Origin: Anoplopoma fimbria | Lineage: Eukaryota > Chordata > Actinopteri > Perciformes > Anoplopomatidae | Length of the DNA stretch: 64,000 nt | Reading direction: 5' to 3' | Assembly: GCF_027596085.1 (NCBI RefSeq) | Contig: NC_072472.1 | Coordinates: forward strand, 9,976,219 to 10,040,218 | Part shown: positions 57,015 to 64,000 of the stretch, piece by piece | Position numbering within the stretch: the first letter of the stretch is position 1 | How the letters are laid out: every line of letters starts with the position of its first letter | The notes under the pieces: generated by a model | Database searches by the model: none | What the model was told of the DNA's origin: nothing | Seen by the model: only the letters and a program-made list of their open reading frames with translations | Program-made: the position numbers and the translations under genes

Positions 57015-57924
57015 TCAGACACCGCTCATGTTTCTCTTCTGGATACATTTGACGAGGTGACCCACAAGTGTGGGAATTGTTGTTTTGATGCCTGGATCCC
57101 TCACATCCTTTACTAACTCAGCACAGTTTTTCTGAAAAACAAGAAATCAAAATTGGTTCAGCGCACCAACTTGCATTAACGTTTCTCAACATTGCCGCTG
57201 CATTTGCTTTGTTTATCTATGTGTGTGGTACTCTTATCCTTTGTTAACCTTCTCATTTTGCAAATGTGATGTCAAAGGGAAATACTTACCTCTGTTCCAT
57301 TGATAAATATCTCCAAGTTTCTCAGAATCGCCTTCTCTTTCTTGTCCTCTTCTCTCTTAGCGAAGGTTTTATGTTTCTTCAGGATACTCTGCACTTTGCA
57401 GAAGAACTTATTCTGTTTTGAACATAAGCAAGAATACATTGGCTTTTAAAAATAAACCAGGCACACATTCAGGTTAAATTATGGCCATTGTAATTTGTCT
57501 TCTTCAGTTGCTGTGTTTGGTGTCAATCAGAAAACTGATACTAGACAAACAGAAATAAGTCAAAATACTGGTGCTACTGTCTAATTGCAAAAGTTATATT
57601 AAGTTTCCCCCCAAAAAATCACGCCATTTCTCACCTCACATCCACTTTCAACCAGATGTGCAACATCTTCCACATAGTTGTCCTGCAGTACAAAGAGAAA
57701 TTTGACAATGTATTACTTTAGGCACCAATAAATTGTTTGAAAAATAACTTAAACAAAAAAACAGTTTTGCTCATCAGACGATTGTTTACCTGATAGAAAG
57801 ATGCATTGTATTGTGGAGCCAGGTCAATTATATGATTTAGGTTTTCTCTATAGGGATGCGTAGGCGCAGCTTCACTGTACAGCAGTGCCACAGCAGATAC
57901 CAGCAGGAAGATCATCTTCTTCAT
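57015..57924 (-). CDS. Interleukin-4/13-like cytokine, copy 1
   Basis: A secreted short-chain four-helix cytokine, most likely teleost IL-4/13, a type-2 immune signal acting through IL-4R-type receptors. Exons 57790-57924 (135 bp), 57635-57682 (48), 57290-57412 (123), 57015-57131 (117), all phase 0 with GT-AG junctions, give 140 aa. A signal peptide starts MKKMIFLLVSAVALL; one N-glycosylation site (NAS) lies at the end of exon 1 and another (NGT) at the end of exon 3. Four Cys remain in the mature chain: exon 2 (SGCE), exon 3 (FFCK) and exon 4 (KNCAEL, LVKCIQ), enough for two disulphides. The 135/48-bp first exons equal those I recall for human IL4; IL-3, IL-5 and CSF2 have shorter second exons. 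The in-frame upstream extension starts with TTG, so the ATG at 57924 is chosen. Copy 1 differs from copies 2 and 3 by Ala for Glu in exon 2 (DVAHL) and Leu for Phe in exon 3 (NLEIF). Confidence 0.72.
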
Positions 57925-58040
57925 GACTCTAGCGCGTTGGCTCTCGACCTCTGGAAGAAGCTTTTTCAAGAAGTCTTTGAATTGATTCTTCAATTGTCAG
58001 CTTGCAGCCTGTTCTGAGGTCTTGGCTGAGAACACAACAA

Positions 58041-58046
58041 TTTATA
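58041..58046 (-). promoter_or_regulatory. TATA box, cytokine copy 1
   Basis: TATAAA on the gene strand in the context gcaagtataaattgttgtg, 117 bp upstream of the start codon, giving a 5' UTR of roughly 90 nt. The block is identical in copies 2 and 3 (60829-60834, 63618-63623) and almost intact in the decayed copy (55131-55136). Confidence 0.7.
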
Positions 58047-59802
58047 CTTGCATTGCCCACGCCTTTGCCGTGTTTTTCCCCTCATTACAAAAGAAAATAA
58101 TGCAGTGAGTCTGCAGTATGTGAGATAAGATTTGTATGAATGAGCTGTGGTTTATGAGCAACTCATCTAAAACGTAGCTATGTTTCTTTGAACTGAATCT
58201 TTACGGTTGTCAACCCAAAAAGCATTCACTTATCCAGCGAAAAGAGTGACAGTCACAAATACCAATTCAAGTCATTCACAAGAGGTTTAATGACAGAGCA
58301 TTTTCAGCTCACAAACTCGCAAACATAATGATTTTTAAGCAGAGATCATCTTTCTGTTGCCACTGCTGGCCAGCAGATGGCTACTGAACACTTCGTAAAG
58401 ATTACAAACATCAGTGCAAGACTATATAAATAAGTCAAGGTCCATAGCATATAAACTGTTCATGCTATTGATTAGCATTATAACTTTCAATATCAGTTTG
58501 TTTTTTAATATGTTTTAAGTCTATTAAGGAGGATAAGTGTGTGAGGATTTTGTGTTGCTGTCAAAGGTGAGTGGCAAAAGTAGTTCCCATAGTCAGTTCA
58601 GCAAACAAAAACAAATAGATATTTCACTTGTCATATATACAATGGAAATGATCAATCATTCACGAGATTACCAGCCATTGCTCTACATACCTGCAGTAAC
58701 TTGGTCTTTATTTTTTTAATTCTGCGGTTCTCTACTTAAACTGATTTCAAACATCTAGGTTTAATCCATCTTGAAATCAACAAATATCTAGTTAAATGTG
58801 AGAGTACCAAAAGTCACTTACTACATTATGTCAATATGCTGCATTCATAATTGTCCATTTAAATGTGATTCAACACATTCCAAGGATTTTTTTTTTTTTA
58901 GGATGTAAAAGGCGTATAGTAAGTAGATTGAAGAACTAAATGAGAAAAGATGACTTTTCAAAAGTACAACCTCAAGATCAATGCAATATATAAAAATATT
59001 CTTGATGAAAAGTATTCTTTTTTTTCTGTAAGTGTCGATAAACATATAGAACAAAGCATTTACATACACACTCCACTCATGGGCAATAAGATTTATTTTT
59101 CTGAATACACTTATTACAACACTGTATGATATTATTACAATAAATATGTCATTCAAGTATTTAAGAGCCTTAACTTATTAACTTATGTTAAATACAATGG
59201 AAACAAATAAATATGCAGGTTTATTTTTACACCCGGACCCTGGTCATAACAACAGCCCTGTTTTAATTTTTCTACTTGGAAAGCTGTGTGAGCCCAGAGC
59301 CTTTTATCAAGTTGCTACAGTGGCTGCTGTGCTGAATAAAAACAGCTAACTGGACAGTAAATATCTGTTAAATGACTAACGATCACATTGTTGTAGTTCA
59401 CTATGGTATGGTCTTGAACTGTGCTGGCTGTGCATTGTGCCGAGGGACTGCAGACATAAATTGGTTTGAAAATAACTCAATATCAGTGAATCTTTGTAAA
59501 TATACTGTATATAGTTGCTGGTTAACAAAAACAATCAATAATCTATTAAAAAAAATTATATTCTGTAACAAATTGTTTTACCTGTTAAATAACAAACAAT
59601 ATAATAAACTAACATAAATCATTCAATGTCTCTATAACTATATACGCCAATACTTTGCTCGTTATTATTATCAATATTAACTTCTTAAAAATTAAAATAT
59701 CTTTTTTTCTTATTTAGTTCCTAATCGGAAAAGAATGAAACACTCAAGAACTCAACCCTGACAGTCGGGTCGCAGGTCTTGGAGGCATTCAGGCGTTTCT
59801 TC

Positions 59803-60712
59803 TCAGACACCGCTCATGTTTCTCTTCTGGATACATTTGACGAGGTGACCCACAAGTGTGGGAATTGTTGTTTTGATGCCTGGATCCCTCACATCCTTTA
59901 CTAACTCAGCACAGTTTTTCTGAAAAACAAGAAATCAAAATTGGTTCAGCGCACCAACTTGCATTAACGTTTCTCAACATTGCCGCTGCATTTGCTTTGT
60001 TTATCTATGTGTGTGGTACTCTTATCCTTTGTTAACCTTCTCATTTTGCAAATGTGATGTCAAAGGGAAATACTTACCTCTGTTCCATTGATAAATATCT
60101 CAAAGTTTCTCAGAATCGCCTTCTCTTTCTTGTCCTCTTCTCTCTTAGCGAAGGTTTTATGTTTCTTCAGGATACTCTGCACTTTGCAGAAGAACTTATT
60201 CTGTTTTGAACATAAGCAAGAATACATTGGCTTTTAAAAATAAACCAGGCACACATTCAGGTTAAATTATGGCCATTGTAATTTGTCTTCTTCAGTTGCT
60301 GTGTTTGGTGTCAATCAGAAAACTGATACTAGACAAACAGAAATAAGTCAAAATACTGGTGCTACTGTCTAATTGCAAAAGTTATATTAAGTTTCCCCCA
60401 AAAAAATCACGCCATTTCTCACCTCACATCCACTTTCAACCAGATGTTCAACATCTTCCACATAGTTGTCCTGCAGTACAAAGAGAAATTTGACAATGTA
60501 TTACTTTAGGCACCAATAAATTGTTTGAAAAATAACTTAAACAAAAAAACAGTTTTGCTCATCAGACGATTGTTTACCTGATAGAAAGATGCATTGTATT
60601 GTGGAGCCAGGTCAATTATATGATTTAGGTTTTCTCTATAGGGATGCGTAGGCGCAGCTTCACTGTACAGCAGTGCCACAGCAGATACCAGCAGGAAGAT
60701 CATCTTCTTCAT
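59803..60712 (-). CDS. Interleukin-4/13-like cytokine, copy 2
   Basis: Intact tandem duplicate with the same four phase-0 exons: 60578-60712, 60423-60470, 60078-60200, 59803-59919, 140 aa. The signal peptide, both glycosylation sites and all four mature-chain Cys are kept. Relative to copy 1 it has Glu for Ala in exon 2 (DVEHL) and Phe for Leu in exon 3 (NFEIF), and its protein is identical to that of copy 3. Its own TATA box is at 60829-60834. The 3' UTR carries an extra AATAAA (59220-59225) absent from copy 1, created by a small change in that stretch. Neighbours are like copies in the same orientation, ~1.9 kb apart stop-to-start. Identification as IL-4/13 rests on the same exon-size and fold arguments as copy 1. 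Confidence 0.72.
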
Positions 60713-60828
60713 GACTCTAGCGCGTTGGCTCTCGACCTCTGGAAGAAGCTTTTTCAAGAAGTCTTTGAATTGATTCTTCAATTGTCAGCTTGCAGCTTGT
60801 TCTGAGGTCTTGGCTGAGAACACAACAA

Positions 60829-60834
60829 TTTATA
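60829..60834 (-). promoter_or_regulatory. TATA box, cytokine copy 2
   Basis: Same context and spacing as in copy 1. The hybrid junction of unit 2 lies in the ~55 bp containing this box, so copy 2 joins a unit 3-type gene to mostly unit 1-type upstream sequence. Confidence 0.7.
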
Positions 60835-62592
60835 CTTGCATTGCCCACGCCTTTGCCGTGTTTTTCCCCTCATTACAAAAGAAAATAATGCAGTGAGTCT
60901 GCAGTATGTGAGATAAGATTTGTATGATTGAGCTGTGGTTTATGAGCAACTCATCTAAAACGTAGCTATGTTTCTTTGAACTGAATCTTTACGGTTGTCA
61001 ACCCAAAAAGCATTCACTTATCCAGCGAAAAGAGTGACAGTCACAAATACCAATTCAAGTCATTCACAAGAGGTTTAATGACAGAGCATTTTCAGCTCAC
61101 AAACTTGCAAACATAATGATTTTTAAGCAGAGATCATCTTTCTGTTGCCACTGCTGGCCAGCAGATGGCTACTGAACACTTCGTAAAGATTACAAACATC
61201 AGTGCAAGACTATATAAATAAGTCAAGGTCCATAGCATATAAACTGTTCATGCTATTGATTAGCATTATAACTTTCAATATCAGTTTGTTTTTTAATATG
61301 TTTTAAGTCTATTAAGGAGGATAAGTGTGTGAGGATTTTGTGTTGCTGTCAAAGGTGAGTGGCAAAAGTAGTTCCCATAGTCAGTTCAGCAAACAAAAAC
61401 AAATAGATATTTCACTTGTCATATATACAATGGAAATGATCAATCATTCACGAGATTACCAGCCATTGCTCTACATACCTGCAGTAACTTGGTCTTTATT
61501 TTTTTAATTCTGCGGTTCTCTACTTAAACTGATTTCAAACATCTAGGTTTAATCCATCTTGAAATCAACAAATATCTAGTTAAATGTGAGAGTACCAAAA
61601 GTCACTTACTACATTATGTCAATATGCTGCATTCATAATTGTCCATTTAAATGTGATTCAACACATTCCAAGGATTTTTTTTATTTTTTAGGATGTAAAA
61701 GGCGTATAGTAAGTAGATTGAAGAACTAAATGAGAAAAGATGACTTTTCAAAAGTACAACCTCAAGATCAATGCAATATATAAAAATATTCTTGATGAAA
61801 AGTATTCTTTTTTTTCTGTAAGTGTCGATAAACATATAGAACAAAGCATTTACATACACACTCCACTCATGGGCAATAAGATTTATTTTTCTGAATACAC
61901 TTATTACAACACTGTATGATATTATTACAATAAATATGTCATTCAAGTATTTAAGAGCCTTAACTTATTAACTTATGTTAAATACAATGGAAACAAATAA
62001 ATATGCAGGTTTATTTTTACACCCGGACCCTGGTCATAACAACAGCCCTGTTTTAATTTTTCTACTTGGAAAGCTGTGTGAGCCCAGAGCCTTTTATCAA
62101 GTTGCTACAGTGGCTGCTGTGCTGAATAAAAACAGCTAACTGGACAGTAAATATCTGTTAAATGACTAACGATCACATTGTTGTAGTTCACTATGGTATG
62201 GTCTTGAACTGTGCTGGCTGTGCATTGTGCCGAGGGACTGCAGACATAAATTGGTTTGAAAATAACTCAATATCAGTGAATCTTTGTAAATATACTGTAT
62301 ATAGTTGCTGGTTAACAAAAACAATCAATAATCTATTAAAAAAAATTATATTCTGTAACAAATTGTTTTACCTGTTAAATAACAAACAATATAATAAACT
62401 AACATAAATCATTCAATGTCTCTATAACTATATACGCCAATACTTTGCTCGTTATTATTATCAATATTAACTTCTTAAAAATTAAAATATCTTTTTTTCT
62501 TATTTAGTTCCTAATCGGAAAAGAATGAAACACTCAAGAACTCAACCCTGACAGTCGGGTCGCAGGTCTTGGAGGCATTCAGGCGTTTCTTC

Positions 62593-63501
62593 TCAGACAC
62601 CGCTCATGTTTCTCTTCTGGATACATTTGACGAGGTGACCCACAAGTGTGGGAATTGTTGTTTTGATGCCTGGATCCCTCACATCCTTTACTAACTCAGC
62701 ACAGTTTTTCTGAAAAACAAGAAATCAAAATTGGTTCAGCGCACCAACTTGCATTAACGTTTCTCAACATTGCCGCTGCATTTGCTTTGTTTATCTATGT
62801 GTGTGGTACTCTTATCCTTTGTTAACCTTCTCATTTTGCAAATGTGATGTCAAAGGGAAATACTTACCTCTGTTCCATTGATAAATATCTCAAAGTTTCT
62901 CAGAATCGCCTTCTCTTTCTTGTCCTCTTCTCTCTTAGCGAAGGTTTTATGTTTCTTCAGGATACTCTGCACTTTGCAGAAGAACTTATTCTGTTTTGAA
63001 CATAAGCAAGAATACATTGGCTTTTAAAAATAAACCAGGCACACATTCAGGTTAAATTATGGCCATTGTAATTTGTCTTCTTCAGTTGCTGTGTTTGGTG
63101 TCAATCAGAAAACTGATACTAGACAAACAGAAATAAGTCAAAATACTGGTGCTACTGTCTAATTGCAAAAGTTATATTAAGTTTCCCCAAAAAAATCACG
63201 CCATTTCTCACCTCACATCCACTTTCAACCAGATGTTCAACATCTTCCACATAGTTGTCCTGCAGTACAAAGAGAAATTTGACAATGTATTACTTTAGGC
63301 ACCAATAAATTGTTTGAAAAATAACTTAAACAAAAAAACAGTTTTGCTCATCAGACGATTGTTTACCTGATAGAAAGATGCATTGTATTGTGGAGCCAGG
63401 TCAATTATATGATTTAGGTTTTCTCTATAGGGATGCGTAGGCGCAGCTTCACTGTACAGCAGTGCCACAGCAGATACCAGCAGGAAGATCATCTTCTTCA
63501 T
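62593..63501 (-). CDS. Interleukin-4/13-like cytokine, copy 3
   Basis: Third intact duplicate: exons 63367-63501, 63212-63259, 62868-62990, 62593-62709, 140 aa, same phases and splice sites, protein identical to copy 2. Between them the body differs only in homopolymer lengths that I can see (one fewer C near 63187, a T-run interruption near 61684), so duplication or gene conversion was very recent. Its TATA box is at 63618-63623. The upstream flank is its own older version, so its distal regulation may differ from that of copies 1 and 2. Confidence 0.72.
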
Positions 63502-63617
63502 GACTCTAGCGCGTTGGCTCTCGACCTCTGGAAGAAGCTTTTTCAAGAAGTCTTTGAATTGATTCTTCAATTGTCAGCTTGCAGCTTGTTCTGAGGTCTT
63601 GGCTGAGAACACAACAA

Positions 63618-63623
63618 TTTATA
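63618..63623 (-). promoter_or_regulatory. TATA box, cytokine copy 3
   Basis: Identical core block to copies 1 and 2. Divergence begins about 25 bp further upstream (gccgcg for gccgtg, ccactc for cccctc). Confidence 0.7.
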
Positions 63624-64000
63624 CTTGCATTGCCCACGCCTTTGCCGCGTTTTTCCACTCATTACAAAAAAGGAAAATGCAGTGAGTCTGCAGTAGGTGA
63701 GATAAGATTTGTATGAATGAGCTGTGGTTTATGAGCAACTTCTCTAAAACTTAGCTAAGTTTCTTTGAACTGAATCTTTACGGTTGTCAACCCAAAAAGC
63801 ATTCACTTATCCAGCGAAAAGAGTGACAGTCACAAATACCAATTCAAGTCATTCACAAGAGGTTTAATGACAGAGCATTTTCAGCTCACAAACTTGCAAA
63901 CATAATGATTTTTTAAGCAGAGATCATGGCCAGCAGATGGCTACTGAACACTTTGTAAAGATTACAAACATCAGTGCAAGACTATTTAAATAAGTCAAGG

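Larger units (their letters stand above)
56113..58899. repeat. Tandem unit 1 (2787 bp) with one cytokine gene
   Basis: Measured from the shared aggatgtaaaaggcg anchor after a poly-T run at 56113 to the same anchor at 58900. The unit holds a complete minus-strand gene, its promoter and ~0.8 kb of upstream flank. It differs from units 2 and 3 at many body sites (for example a ggtgtatatttttac for ggtttatttttac change near 56430) but matches unit 2 in most of the upstream flank. Confidence 0.95.
58900..61689. repeat. Tandem unit 2 (2790 bp), hybrid of units 1 and 3
   Basis: Same content and orientation as unit 1. From the left anchor to ~60800 every diagnostic base I checked matches unit 3. From ~60855 to the right end most match unit 1. 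Private changes are few (gtatgattgag at ~60930). Confidence 0.95.
61690..64000. repeat. Tandem unit 3, cut by the window end
   Basis: 2311 bp of the unit are present. The gene body is almost identical to unit 2, but the upstream flank from ~63645 on differs from units 1 and 2 at many sites, including a 16-17 bp deletion near 63927 and tatttaaat for tatataaat near 63984. Confidence 0.95.

Noticed and set aside
57925..57993. N-terminal extension of the cytokine starting at 57993
   Set aside because: The codon at 57993 is TTG, not ATG, and the extension would bury the signal peptide; it is 5' UTR that happens to be open.
58537..58719. 60-codon plus-strand frame in the unit flank
   Set aside because: It starts at GTG, lacks Kozak or splice context and matches nothing known.
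59372..59617. 81-codon plus-strand frame repeated in units 2 and 3
   Set aside because: It lies antisense in the cytokine 3' UTR, is cut by a stop in unit 1 (ctggtaaac), and shows no signal peptide or domain. It repeats only because the unit repeats.
56113..64000. CRISPR-like or satellite array
   Set aside because: The repeat unit is 2.8 kb and carries a spliced gene with promoter; there are no short repeats with unique spacers.

Overview
This is nuclear DNA from a ray-finned fish. It holds split vertebrate genes with GT-AG introns, many (CA)n microsatellites, poly-T runs and Tc1-type transposon remnants. The gene order LARS1 - RBM27 - POU4F3 matches human chromosome 5q32. The species cannot be named from the sequence; a percomorph-like teleost is my guess.

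Layout. (1) 1199-21788, minus strand: LARS1, cytosolic leucyl-tRNA synthetase, in 32 coding exons whose lengths sum to one open frame of 1184 codons plus stop. (2) 21789-22289: a ~500 bp head-to-head (bidirectional) promoter with a ZNF143/THAP11-like site. (3) 22290-38537, plus strand: RBM27 in 21 coding exons (1055 aa), with PWI-like, RS, poly-Q, CCCH zinc finger, RRM, coiled-coil, RG and RRM-like parts, then a long 3' UTR to about 41.05 kb. (4) 41-44 kb: an intergenic stretch with two near-identical Tc1-derived miniature elements. (5) 44175-45658, plus: POU4F3 (two exons, 353 aa). (6) 45.7-54 kb: no protein gene that I can support. It has microsatellites, possible regulatory sequence, and a TATA box followed by a possible first exon and splice donor near 47.1-47.2 kb, which may start an unannotated transcript. 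(7) 54.0-64.0 kb, minus: a tandem cluster of a small four-exon secreted four-helix cytokine, most likely interleukin-4/13. There are three intact genes on ~2.79 kb repeat units, plus an older decayed copy at the POU4F3 side. The third unit runs off the window end, so the array may continue.

The most interesting signal is this cytokine array. The 135-bp exon 1 and 48-bp exon 2 match what I recall for IL4. The middle unit is a hybrid: its gene body matches unit 3 and its upstream flank mostly matches unit 1, as expected from one unequal crossover in a two-copy array. The decayed copy lost exon 4, has no recognisable exon 2, carries a stop in exon 3 and a frame disruption in exon 1, yet keeps a recognisable TATA-box promoter.

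The genes do not form one pathway. LARS1 and RBM27 are housekeeping genes sharing a promoter region, POU4F3 is a developmental regulator with broad flanking non-coding DNA, and the cytokine cluster is a fast-changing immune locus. All exon boundaries were set by hand from splice signals, reading frame and remembered family sequence; no alignment or database search was run.
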